A program made the translations under genes and the position numbers. Below, one piece after another: positions 21,235 to 30,941 of a DNA stretch of 34,776 bases. The stretch's first letter is position 1; every line of letters starts with the position of its first letter. The notes under the pieces were generated by a model. It was given only the letters and a program-made list of their open reading frames with translations, did not search any database and had not been told where the DNA came from. Source of the DNA: Fragilaria radians (taxonomy: Eukaryota > Bacillariophyta > Fragilariophyceae > Fragilariales > Fragilariaceae); NCBI GenBank assembly GCA_900642245.1, contig CAAAJI010000011.1, forward strand, positions 409,048-443,823, written 5' to 3'.

Positions 21235-22210
21235 TACCACTTGTAGGCAAACTCCAGCGCTTTTCCTACCCTAATCTAGTTACAACAAACTATTAGAACA
21301 ATATTTTTCGTTGGCATTTTAATTATAAGCTAGCTCTTGCCTTCATAATTCATGGGTTGCCTCAATAGGGGTTGTTTAACTTATCTATCATTATTTTTCA
21401 ACTTAGTGAGTTCCTTGGCCTAATCTGAATCTGATCCATAAATATCTCACCAGGCACAGTGGGGATTGAGACGAACTGAATGTTCGTTTCTAACTTGTTT
21501 TTCCAAATATCTCAAACTTACTAGCTTTTTCAATTCGACACTCCTTGTAGAGTGAAAATCCTTGTATAAAATGTAAGGTTGTATTTGTCTCACTTAATTT
21601 GAATGTTATCTTCTTACTTGTTTAGCCTTCATCCTTCTGTAGGACTTCAGTTATGCTAAATAAGTTGTGTTTGTTTTTTGGTATTTGTAAAACACTTATC
21701 AGCGAGTACGTAACTGAGGAATAAACTCATTGGCATTCATTGTCAGATATTTTCGGAAAGCATCTCCAGATGAAGAAAATATCTAGAATCCGTGGGTATG
21801 ATGAAAAGCAAAAGGATATTAACATTTGGGTGGTTGCCATATCATTTGAGTTACTCCTAGTGCTGTGGTGATAAATTCTGTTTTCTGCTTGATATGAATT
21901 GCACTCACATCTGTCTTGAAGAACTATCCGTTCTATTCAACCTAGATGATATTTTGTTGTATTGAGGATGCTCTTCTCATAATTTTTCATTTCATATTAT
22001 TTTCCACAGTCATTACAGAGAATATGCACATGATTGCACTAAACACCGCTTTCCACTTTCAAAGTGTTACAATAGCAGAATCCGCACTCACGTTGTTCGC
22101 AAATTTTTTTCGGGTTATGGGTTGTAGGAGTCGCCGCTAATAGCATCGAATTATTTAGGGTTAGTGTACTGAATCAAAGGTTTTATTTAAGGTAAAGCTA
22201 GCTCAAGACG
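21235..22210. other. Intergenic region without recognisable features
   Basis: About 975 bases of AT-rich DNA lie between two plus-strand genes. They should hold the 3' end of the glycosyltransferase-like transcript and the promoter of the ING/SGF29 gene. Open frames are short and without domains; no repeat or structured RNA was seen. Confidence 0.5.
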
Positions 22211-23156
22211 ATGGGGGAAGTCACATATTTGGAATCTTTTATTGAGTTGATACAAACCCTCCCAAGCGAAGTGCGACGGAACTTAGAACTTATGAAAGAT
22301 TTGGACACGTCTTGCGCGTACGTAAAGCGTTGTGAATTTTGATGGAGCACTTGCCTCGATACTAAGTTATGAATGTTCCCTGCATGAACTTAGTCTCATG
22401 ACGGAGGAGTTGCAAAGCTTGCGGCAAACATACATCCTTGAGGCAGAGAAGAAAGTAGTAAGTTTAGAGCTGGCGCGGACGTCGAAAGGAGAGCTTGGTG
22501 TGAAAGTATTAGGTGAACGAGAGGATGTGATAATTCCAACCTCAGAGGAGCTATTATCTTATATCCAGAATGAAGCAGCAATCCGTCGAATTAGAGATCT
22601 GGAAGAATCCTTATCACAGCTATCTGAAGAAAAAGTTGCTATAGCAGAACAGACCTATGAAATTATCAATTCAACTGTCAAACGTCTTGACCAAGATTTG
22701 GTAAGTCTCGAATCTCACTTGAAAGCCACTGGTGAATTCCAAGTCGCAGGAAGTGCGAAGCCCAATGACCTGGCGGCTATCCAGGTTCAACCCAACGCTT
22801 CAGACTGGATATTAGCCAAAGTTATTTCCCATGATCTAGAAACTGGAATGTATCGACTATCTGATGAAGATGTTGAAAGCAACAAGATATTTCACCTTCC
22901 AGAGTCGCAAGTGGTAGTTCTCGGTGGAATTGAGAAACTTTTTCGAGGTGATATCATCTACGCGGTTTATCCTGATACTACATCATTCTATCAAGCTACT
23001 GTTGTCGCACCACCGAAGCGAGTAAGCGGCGGTGGATCTTTCATAATGGTTAACTTTGTGGATGATGCAGACGATAACGGTGTAACACACGACAAGGCAG
23101 TTTTACTAAAGCACGTCATGCGAGTTCCCTATGGAGCGATAATTCACCCTATGTGA
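22211..23156 (+). CDS. ING N-terminal domain fused to SGF29-type tandem Tudor domain
   Basis: This is a nuclear chromatin protein. The frame 22332-23156 begins with GTG and lacks a start; the true start is the ATG at 22211. Exon 1 is 22211-22317, a 76-nt intron (GTACGT...ACTTAG) is 22318-22393 and exon 2 is 22394-23156. The split codon gives Ala36 and the product is 289 residues. Residues 1-60 (YLESFIELIQTLPSEVRRNL, LMKDLD) and 110-150 (LSEEKVAIAEQTYEIINSTV, KRLDQDL) match the two helices of the ING dimerisation domain found in histone acetyltransferase and deacetylase complexes. Residues about 165-280 match the SGF29 tandem Tudor domain, the H3K4me3 reader of SAGA (DWILAKVI, AVYPDTTSFYQATVVAPPKR). 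Residues Tyr228, Tyr235 and Phe257 sit where the human SGF29 aromatic cage lies. There is no PHD finger. It may serve as the SGF29 subunit or as an ING-type subunit. Confidence 0.88.
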
Positions 23157-23840
23157 ATTTCCAACGAAAGGACAATGTTATCTTGTATATCAAAAACCAT
23201 TCGAAAAAGAACGAAACATGATTTTCGACATTTCAGTCAACAGATTGTATTGTATTCATCTGTTTTCGAAGAATGCTTCTTAAAGGCTCGCACTTTTTCT
23301 GTATAAATTAAATAATTCGTAGTCTTGATATATCGAATGCACTTTGATCCCTCGGAATTAGATGTAGAATTATGACCAGCCTCAATCTGATTTCCTTGCA
23401 ATTGCTCCCCACCGTTAGAAACTCCTGCTTCTTACATGCAATCAATCCATTTTTCCTTGCAATTCCATTACAATGATATCCTACCAAATACGATGCATAT
23501 CATTCAAATATTTCCTAGCTGTAGATGTCAAGATTTCACTGATTTTTCTATCGACTGTTACTACGTTGTGAATACGAATTATGCCAAAGGCAAAGTCTAT
23601 GCTGAATTAAGGCCGAAAGGAAAATCCTAAAAATATGAGTTTAATTATAACTATTCAAAACAATCCAGCTTTTTTACAAAATATGATTCCATGCAAACTA
23701 ATACGTCGAGAAATATTTGTGACTTGCACGTCTAAAAGGATGAAACCATAAGTGCCTCTCTTGCTATTATTATTTCAGATTGGTAAGTGATGCTGCTTGG
23801 TATTCGAAAGAAAATAAACATGATAAATGGTATCGGGGAT

Positions 23841-23870
23841 AAACTCATCCAACTCGTATTGGATGAATTT
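23841..23870 (+). repeat. Long imperfect stem-loop
   Basis: AAACTCATCCAA (23841-23852) can pair with TTGGATGAATTT (23859-23870) around a 6-base loop, with 11 of 12 positions matched and the inner 8 perfect. It lies about 690 bases past the ING/SGF29 stop, so a terminator role is not implied. Confidence 0.7.
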
Positions 23871-24244
23871 ACCAACATACTTTTTTAATTTATGAATAAA
23901 TAGTTATGCTGTAATCATTGACTTTTTGTCTTTTAAATTCACATTTTAATCTGCTCCTATCTTCAAGACAGAAAGATAGTTTGTTGATAGCTTGCCAACC
24001 AGTTTAATATGATGCGCCTGCGGCAGGTTCCGACATGAATATTTGACCAGTTGTCAATTCTGTTGTTTTGATACCTGGATGACCTGTTTACACGGAATTA
24101 CAAAGCATTACATTTTTGGACTTTTACCCTCTCTATATCGCAAAGCGAAAGTATACTGTTGTTAATTTCCTCTACCTTTTTAATTGTTATTAGTTTTTAC
24201 GCATGCGCTAAAAATATTTGCGGATTCATCATAAGTCTATTTGT

Positions 24245-24546
24245 GTTACCAGCAAGATAGTTCGCTTGACAACTTAGCTCCATCATCTTGCGTTTCTCCA
24301 AGATAGGCATTGCAATTTTCAATTAAATTTTAAGTAAGACATACTTTTTTCGCTATAATTTTCATTACAGGTTGACCTCTTAGCTCCATCATTCTATATT
24401 TCTCTAAGATCGTTGAACCAAAATGATCAATTTTATTATTATCAAGCTAATTTTCCATTGAAATCACCAGCAAGATATTTCGCTTGATTTCTTAGCTCCA
24501 TCACCTTGTGTTTGTCTAAGGTAGTTGAACGAAAATGATCATTGAC
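24245..24546. repeat. Degenerate tandem repeat, three units of about 110 bp
   Basis: The motif CTTAGCTCCATCA (with C at the end of the second copy as CATCATT) begins at 24273, 24379 and 24491, spaced 106 and 112 bases. Units 1 and 3 share ACCAGCAAGATA(G/T)TTCGCTTGA just before it. Units 2 and 3 share GTTGAAC(C/G)AAAATGATCA after it. Units differ by many substitutions, so the array is old. It lies close to the 3' end of CAND1. Confidence 0.8.
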
Positions 24547-24842
24547 CTCACCTCCCTTCTCTTCCCTTTTCGTCATGTCGCGTGACATTTTTGCTAGTTA
24601 AAATTCTGAAGAATATCTGAAGTGTCCAAAGCTGGATGATACCTAAATGCTCAAAATCTCTCATAGATTTATCAGTGTTTGAAGTTGAGATCAAGTAACG
24701 ATTGTCTTTTGTAGCGTATTTCTCATTCATTACACCATTCACAACATGAAATCACCTCAAACAGGTGAATGAATTTACGGAATTTTGCTTTCTTTTCTTG
24801 AACAAAACGATGTTGCTAATTTTACTTCTATGCTAACCCAAC

Positions 24843-27800
24843 TCATCTTTCTTCTTCGATTGCATCTATCAACGGACGGAATTTCGGATCCTCCTTCAAC
24901 TTTGCAAAGAGAAGAGCAAACCTTCGATTTGTCATGCATCCATCAATCTTACTCACTGCCCATACAGCACGCAAACAACTCTTTATCCACTCTTTTGCCC
25001 TCTCTAACTCAGTTCCAGACTTGCTTGCAACTTTACTTTTGTATGTTTTTTCCATGAACATGATTTCGAAATTATTAATAAAGAGATCGATTGCGGCAAC
25101 TACGATATTGGGGTATTTTTCAGCAACCAAAACAATAATATGATGCGCTTGAAGTTGAATATCTTCCAGGTCCGTTAGAGATTTAGCAAGGATGGGCATA
25201 AATCCTGAAACATCCATACTACCTGGTAACTTCTCCAAGCAGAGAGCAAAAATACTCATCGCACTCTTCCTCATTGGGAGCGCATCATCCACTTTATGTT
25301 TGAATGGCCCCAAATCTACAGTTCTTACCAACTTTAGGTTGACTACATTGTACAGGTCTGGCATGATTGAGTCCTTCATGTTGGATGCTACAAGGAGAGG
25401 CGAGTGGTGAACAGCAGTGTAAAGCATCAAAAGCGCAGCATTTTTAACGGAAATCTCTTCATGCTTGACAAATTCAAGAAATTTTGGCATGTATGGAGAA
25501 AGGTCTGCCACAGATAGCTTTCCAGAAATCGCATGTTTAATCGACGTCAAAGCGGTTGAACATGAAAGTGCATTATTCTGAGATACGTCATCACCTTCAA
25601 CAACATGGCCTCCTTCGGATTGAATTTTGGAATGTTCCGAAATTAGTTTCTGTAGCGTATCAAGCATCATGTTAGGCTTAATACAAGTAAGAGCTCCTAG
25701 ACATGTGGCCACCATGGCCCTATCGCTCTCTTCTGAATCTGCTGCGTGATTCAGAAGAACAGGAAGGATTACAGGTATACTTTGTGCCAATCCTTCTTGA
25801 TTCTCTTTAAGGTGGCACTGTATGAATTCACGAAGAGCAACTAGGAGCAAATATCGCTTTTTCTGATCGCTCGATTCTAAAGCATGAATCAAAGGTGGTA
25901 AAAAGACAGTAGGTGATCCTACTGCAACTCTCCCAAGGCCATATGCCGCAGCTTGTTTGATCTCATCAGATGGGGAGTCGAAAGAAGATAAATAAATGTT
26001 CTTCAACTGATTTGCACGTTCTGGAATCGAGCCCAAATCAGAAACACGGCCAACATCTCCAGTCACAAGCAGATTGATAACAATCTGACGAGCATTGACA
26101 TTACTAGCATCCTCAATTTGCATCAACATTGAATGTATAACGGCGATTCGGCGATCTGGTGCGGTCGCAGAAACAATACCTGCTATACACTTAGAAAGAT
26201 TGACAATTGATTGTTTCCCAAGAGATTCATCTTTTGACCTTTCATTCAGCAAAGTAAATAGCTCCATAAAATCAATAACTTCACTGACTATAAACTGCTC
26301 TAGAACATTCATCAAAGACTCCAAAGCTGGCTCTTGCAGCAATGGAGAAGTCGACAATGTAAGAGCCCTAGGTAATATATACTTTTTGATTGCCTCTCCG
26401 CAATCGACAGAAACCCGAAGGGTTGAGATACAAACTCTTAAACTCAAATGGCTCAAATGAAGGTCAGAGTCTAATATCAGCCCTGAAAGATCGCCGAGCA
26501 TGGATGAGAGAAGTGAGCTTTCCCGAAGGTCTGAATCACATTTGACCTGGTTCGCAATAACAAGGTCCAAAGCTTCTAGAGAAGATTGCTTTAGACTGCG
26601 ATTCTGTTGCTTCAGTAAGGTTGCTAACGTTGAAATTACTTCTGATAGGATTGGGGATAAGCTAAGAGGAGTTTCACCTGCATCGCCTTCTTTTGAAGAC
26701 AAAGATATCACTGACAGTGTTTTAATCGCGGACATACGAGTAGTTTCATTGCGTAGTTTTTCCAGCAATAACATTAGCAAGCGATTCACATTTTCCAGCG
26801 AAAGACTGCGGTGCAAAGAAGTAAGTAAGCTTGCGCTTCCAACTAATGCGCATTCCTTAATTTCCTGATCGACGTCACTTGCAGCAAGAAGTGGTTCTAT
26901 CGCATTGTAAAGAGAGAGAGCAATGGTTCTATTTTCGTCTTCCTCCTTCGCCTCACTTTTCGACGAGGAATGACACTTGATTAAAACTTTTGGAACTTCT
27001 CCAAGGACTCTTAACGCTTCAGCAATCACTTTGTACCACTGCTCCTTCACGGCAGCACAAAGATCATCAAAAATACATGTAAGAAGGCCTAGTCTCAAAT
27101 GCCGTGGATCCTGCTGTCCACTTGATAGCATTACTCTGACTAGAATTAGAGCCTCGAGCTTAAGTGATTTATTCACTGCTGTTACATGAGACGACCCTAT
27201 GCGCCCTACCTCTCCTGATAAGAGTGACTTGACGTGACCAAATATAGATAGAATTTCATCCTCTCCTCCAATTCCACCTGGGACACGACAAAGAGTTGAG
27301 AGAAGCGACAAAACAGAAGACTTAGATCGATTGTTACCCTTATTGCAAAGAATTTTTTCGGAGGCTTTAACCACAGCTACTGCATGTTTGCCTCGAAAAT
27401 CAATTGTTACTACGTTTGCTGAGCTTCCACTTTCCTTGACCATAGATATCACTCCACTAGAAGCAGCACTGACAGTTACATGAAGCAACTTTGTGAAACA
27501 ATCAATTACGTCTACACGACAATTTTCTTCTCTTTCCTTAAAGCGCTCGACAAGCGCACCGGCTACACTTTCGGATTTCCCGTTTCGTACGAGAATCTTA
27601 GTATTCCATAGCATCGACGGGTTATGCTTTTGAGATTCAACAACTGCTAAAATGGTTCGAATGGCAGCTCTTCTGACTTTCCATGAATCATCATCATCAT
27701 CATCCTCTTCATCGTCCTCTGCTTCTTCTATGTCATCTTCATCCTCATCATCGAGTTCTATACACTCGTCCCCTTCCTCTTCATCATCTCCATAGGCATA

Positions 27801-28817
27801 GTTGGGGTCATATTTCATGTATGCAAGTGAGACTTGAATCATTTTTTGCAAATGCGATTGAATCTCAGATGGACATCTTAATATAAAGGATTCCATTCCA
27901 TTGAAACAGGATTCACGGACTTCGTTAAGATATGTCTGCGCAGCTTGGTCGTCTTCTTCCATATGGTCATCATTGTCGTCATCATCTCCTGTTCGGGCGT
28001 CTTCTGGATGACAGAAAGACAAGAAGATTGATAAAATCCGATCAATTTGAACTTGACCCAAGCGATGTGCAATGAAACCACAGATTGTACACATGGTTCG
28101 GATCAGGGCACGTGTATCATCTTTATTGCAGGTAGCCACTTCAATTTGTGATAATAGAGATTCGATCATGCGCAGCACCAATGCCTCAGATAACACGCCA
28201 CTCAAACAGCCTATAGCCTTCCCAGCGCGCTTACGAATTAAGTGAGAATTGGAATTGAGCTGCTTTAAACAAACTTGAAGGATAGATTCGTGTTGCTGTG
28301 TCAAGGACGGTGCTGTAGCACCAAATCTTGACAGCAAATCGGTGAATACATCAAGACACGCCAATATGACTTCATCTTCCGACGACATGCCATTAAGCAA
28401 ACGACTAGATATCTTCTGAGATACGCGGTCACCCATTGCGCTTGGAACTGTCTTGCAGAGTGTTCGAAGTCCAATGGCGTAAACATCACGGAGTTCTGAT
28501 TTTGAATGGTCGAGAACTTGATCGGTCAGCGAGTCTGCGATTTCTAGAACCTGCTCTTCTTGAACAGTCGTAAGTAATACTCCTAGAGTTTTGACAGCAA
28601 TAGCTTGCACATCATTTGATTTATCTTTCAATAAGGATAAAACCGCAGCACAAATGCGCCGTTCAGTTGCAGCGTCGATCTTTCCATACCCTTCATTTGA
28701 AGAACCTGGTGAATAACGCTTGATGACTTCGCAAAGATCTGACGTCGCCATATAGCGTTCATCCTTGTCGTAATGCTCGGTCTTTTTCAGCAATGCATTG
28801 ATCGAAGCTGATGGCAT
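24843..28817 (-). CDS. CAND1: Cullin-associated NEDD8-dissociated protein 1 (CAND1/TIP120)
   Basis: CAND1 binds un-neddylated cullin-RBX1 and exchanges substrate receptors of SCF-type ubiquitin ligases. The intron-free frame starts at the ATG at 28817 (MPSASINALLKKTEHYDKDE), matching the family start with ER/RFMAT-type signature (DERYMATSDL), and ends in TGA at 24843. The 1324-residue protein is HEAT repeats throughout, for example VQAIAVKTLGVLL near the start and DLEDIQLQAHHIIVLVAEKY near the end. It is about 90 residues longer than the animal and plant protein. Two acidic inserts explain part of this: DDDDNDDHMEEDD (about 273-285) and a much longer Asp/Glu stretch (about 340-380) that ends in DDSWKVRRAA, the family's typical acidic-loop exit. 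The C-terminal FRPLIDAIEEE suits the family. I see no break. It is head to head with the ankyrin/LRR gene, 162 bases apart. Confidence 0.95.
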   Translation of the reverse strand: MPSASINALLKKTEHYDKDERYMATSDLCEVIKRYSPGSSNEGYGKIDAATERRICAAVLSLLKDKSNDVQAIAVKTLGVLLTTVQEEQVLEIADSLTDQVLDHSKSELRDVYAIGLRTLCKTVPSAMGDRVSQKISSRLLNGMSSEDEVILACLDVFTDLLSRFGATAPSLTQQHESILQVCLKQLNSNSHLIRKRAGKAIGCLSGVLSEALVLRMIESLLSQIEVATCNKDDTRALIRTMCTICGFIAHRLGQVQIDRILSIFLSFCHPEDARTGDDDDNDDHMEEDDQAAQTYLNEVRESCFNGMESFILRCPSEIQSHLQKMIQVSLAYMKYDPNYAYGDDEEEGDECIELDDEDEDDIEEAEDDEEDDDDDDSWKVRRAAIRTILAVVESQKHNPSMLWNTKILVRNGKSESVAGALVERFKEREENCRVDVIDCFTKLLHVTVSAASSGVISMVKESGSSANVVTIDFRGKHAVAVVKASEKILCNKGNNRSKSSVLSLLSTLCRVPGGIGGEDEILSIFGHVKSLLSGEVGRIGSSHVTAVNKSLKLEALILVRVMLSSGQQDPRHLRLGLLTCIFDDLCAAVKEQWYKVIAEALRVLGEVPKVLIKCHSSSKSEAKEEDENRTIALSLYNAIEPLLAASDVDQEIKECALVGSASLLTSLHRSLSLENVNRLLMLLLEKLRNETTRMSAIKTLSVISLSSKEGDAGETPLSLSPILSEVISTLATLLKQQNRSLKQSSLEALDLVIANQVKCDSDLRESSLLSSMLGDLSGLILDSDLHLSHLSLRVCISTLRVSVDCGEAIKKYILPRALTLSTSPLLQEPALESLMNVLEQFIVSEVIDFMELFTLLNERSKDESLGKQSIVNLSKCIAGIVSATAPDRRIAVIHSMLMQIEDASNVNARQIVINLLVTGDVGRVSDLGSIPERANQLKNIYLSSFDSPSDEIKQAAAYGLGRVAVGSPTVFLPPLIHALESSDQKKRYLLLVALREFIQCHLKENQEGLAQSIPVILPVLLNHAADSEESDRAMVATCLGALTCIKPNMMLDTLQKLISEHSKIQSEGGHVVEGDDVSQNNALSCSTALTSIKHAISGKLSVADLSPYMPKFLEFVKHEEISVKNAALLMLYTAVHHSPLLVASNMKDSIMPDLYNVVNLKLVRTVDLGPFKHKVDDALPMRKSAMSIFALCLEKLPGSMDVSGFMPILAKSLTDLEDIQLQAHHIIVLVAEKYPNIVVAAIDLFINNFEIMFMEKTYKSKVASKSGTELERAKEWIKSCLRAVWAVSKIDGCMTNRRFALLFAKLKEDPKFRPLIDAIEEER

Positions 28818-28979
28818 TTTCGAAGCTTTTGGAGTTGATGACTAGAAAGATATAGAAAATAATGTACTGCAATTTGGGTTCAGTTTACAGTCAGGTTTTC
28901 ATACGTATAGGATACTCGATTACTTGAACGAAGAGTTTCATGTTTCAAATTCTTAAGACTCAAGTTTAACACTGAAGGA
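28818..28979. promoter_or_regulatory. Short bidirectional promoter region
   Basis: Only 162 bases separate the start codons of CAND1 (minus) and the ankyrin/LRR gene (plus). Both 5' leaders and both promoters must fit here, unless they reach into the opposite coding region. No clear TATA box is visible. Confidence 0.55.
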
Positions 28980-30941
28980 ATGTCATCGAATGTTGAAGAA
29001 AGTACAGTCGTAATTGACGAGGCCGATGAACATGATGAACATAGTGAGATTCTTCTCAGCATTTTGAGATGGGATCCAGGCAAACCTTTTCTCTCTACAG
29101 ATCAAAGGATATTGAGATTGATTTTCTTCAGCGAACCACAACTTGCTGAACAGCTTTATGAAATGCCCTTCAGGGATCCAAGATCTACAGATAGATCTGG
29201 AAGCATACATATATTTCCCTTTCAGGCGCTTCTATTACGAGATACAACCGACGTGGAGTTGCTGAAGGATGTTCTTGAGGCATTCCCACGAGCTATCGAG
29301 TATAGATTGACGGACCTTTGTTGGACTCCACTTCACTTCGCTTGCAATTTTTGTACTAGTATTAATGTATTTCAGTTTCTTCTTGAAACCGCGAAAGAGA
29401 GCATTTTCGAGAGTGATGACTGTGGTATGTTTCCTATTTACTATTTGGTCAATCGGTCCACAGATTTGAATGAATTTAACGTCGTATGCGACATACTTCA
29501 AGATATTCTTTCTACTTTTCCTGATATAATATGTCATGCTGCTACAGTTGGCGAAGAAATGCTAGATCTTTTCGCATTTTGCCTTTACATTGGTGCGCAT
29601 GAACGAATCATCAAGATTGTTTCAGATGCTTGGAAATCCCCTGAATGTGCATTAGTTCCTAATGACCTATTCATGAGGACTAAATCTTGCGATTTCAAAT
29701 TCGTTACTCCTGGTGCACTTATCTCAGTGGTTGAAGTGATAAATAGATCTCAAAGATTCATATGGAAAAACAATGAAAAGGAAAATATGTTTCCCCTTTT
29801 GTTCGAATTGCAACATAAAGCCACATCACAATTTCAGGTGTTGGATGTTGAAATTCCATGTTGGCATTTGGAAAATGAAAAAGAATTCCTCGACAATTTC
29901 CTTCCTTGGATTCAATCGCTATCTGTATTGAAGGAGCTTTCTATCACTGCAGTAGGACATATGTCAAACGCACATGATGATTTTCTGGAGAGCCTTTCGA
30001 GTTATCTTCCAGCTTCAATTCATTACTTTTCTTCGCGTAATTTCACACTTAATCGGAGAGGTTTAGGTTCGTTGGTTCGTAAGAATGTAATACATATAAT
30101 CCAATTGGAGAATTTGTCTTTGCAAACTGAGGCTGCAGTGGATTTTTCGGAATCCTTGAGGACATCCACTGTGCTGCTAGAGCTTTCAATTGATCTAAGA
30201 AATGTATCGAAGAGTTGCATAAACGATATCCTTCAGGGGCTCACACATACCCAATCAACAAAGGCACTGCATATTTCAGCATCGCTTCGAGTCGATGATG
30301 ATTGTGAGCTGGACTCAGAAGGATGGAGCAAGTTAAGATGTTTAGAGAATTTATCGATCCATTTTGTCGACGACGACTATTGTTCTCAACCCATTAATGA
30401 ATCGAAGGCAATTTGTTCATTGATACACAGGAATCAAAATGTTTCGACTTTTGCCTGCTATTATGGAAACGTGAATTTACGTGAATTCTCAAGAGTGATT
30501 AGGTCACATACTAGCCTGCAGGAAATTGACATACAACTTCATTCACATTATGATACCCAAAGAAGTGAAGCTGACAAAGAAGAATTTGATGGCTTTGATG
30601 AGATTGCCGATGCAATGCAACACAACTTTAAAATTACAAGCTTTAAATGGGCGAATTCGGAGCACTGGTGGCGTGTTTCTTATTGCTTGCTTAGAAACGC
30701 ATTGGAAATTCACAAAGAAAAAAAGCTTAACCAAGAAACATTCATTATTTTGATTCAAAAATGCAACAATATAGATTCTAACCATCATCTAAGTGATGAA
30801 GAGAGAAATCAAGTTCATTTGTCATTAATATTCGAAATTTGTATCAACAGTCCATATGTCTGGAGTGACCAGTTTTCTCGAAGTTGTCTTGACGAAAATC
30901 TGCATATATATAAAAGGCCTAGACTAGAAAGTATTTGTTAA
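28980..30941 (+). CDS. Ankyrin/leucine-rich-repeat protein of diatom type
   Basis: The ATG at 28980 opens an intron-free frame of 653 residues. An acidic N-terminus (VIDEADEHDEHSE) leads into an ankyrin-like region at about 60-230: LLKDVLEAFPRAIEYR, then TDLCWTPLHFACNFCTSINV and CGMFPIYYLV, in which W/TPLHxA is the ankyrin hallmark. From about 280 to 580 there are irregular leucine-rich repeats (VLKELSITAV, LEEL-like LLELSIDLRN, KLRCLENLSIHFVDDD, LQEIDIQLHS). The C-terminus is charged, ending in KRPRLESIC, which could be nuclear. This combination of loose ankyrin followed by LRR is common in diatom genomes, usually without known function. It probably binds proteins. It likely shares a promoter region with CAND1. 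Confidence 0.75.
   Translation: MSSNVEESTVVIDEADEHDEHSEILLSILRWDPGKPFLSTDQRILRLIFFSEPQLAEQLYEMPFRDPRSTDRSGSIHIFPFQALLLRDTTDVELLKDVLEAFPRAIEYRLTDLCWTPLHFACNFCTSINVFQFLLETAKESIFESDDCGMFPIYYLVNRSTDLNEFNVVCDILQDILSTFPDIICHAATVGEEMLDLFAFCLYIGAHERIIKIVSDAWKSPECALVPNDLFMRTKSCDFKFVTPGALISVVEVINRSQRFIWKNNEKENMFPLLFELQHKATSQFQVLDVEIPCWHLENEKEFLDNFLPWIQSLSVLKELSITAVGHMSNAHDDFLESLSSYLPASIHYFSSRNFTLNRRGLGSLVRKNVIHIIQLENLSLQTEAAVDFSESLRTSTVLLELSIDLRNVSKSCINDILQGLTHTQSTKALHISASLRVDDDCELDSEGWSKLRCLENLSIHFVDDDYCSQPINESKAICSLIHRNQNVSTFACYYGNVNLREFSRVIRSHTSLQEIDIQLHSHYDTQRSEADKEEFDGFDEIADAMQHNFKITSFKWANSEHWWRVSYCLLRNALEIHKEKKLNQETFIILIQKCNNIDSNHHLSDEERNQVHLSLIFEICINSPYVWSDQFSRSCLDENLHIYKRPRLESIC

Larger units (their letters stand above)
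23157..24842. other. Intergenic region with repeats between convergent genes
   Basis: This region of 1.7 kb lies between the 3' ends of the ING/SGF29 gene and CAND1. It contains an imperfect stem-loop (23841-23870) and a threefold degenerate repeat of about 110 bp (24245-24546). No gene, tRNA or other RNA was recognised. Confidence 0.55.

Noticed and set aside
22318..22366. A 49-nt intron in the ING/SGF29 gene ending at ACTAAG
   Set aside because: It also fits the phase, but the 76-nt option ending at 22393 gives the ING spacing between LMKDLD and the next helix without extra residues, and matches the usual intron length here.
24017..24027. Short CCTG/CAGG hairpin
   Set aside because: A 4-bp stem with a 3-base loop is common by chance.
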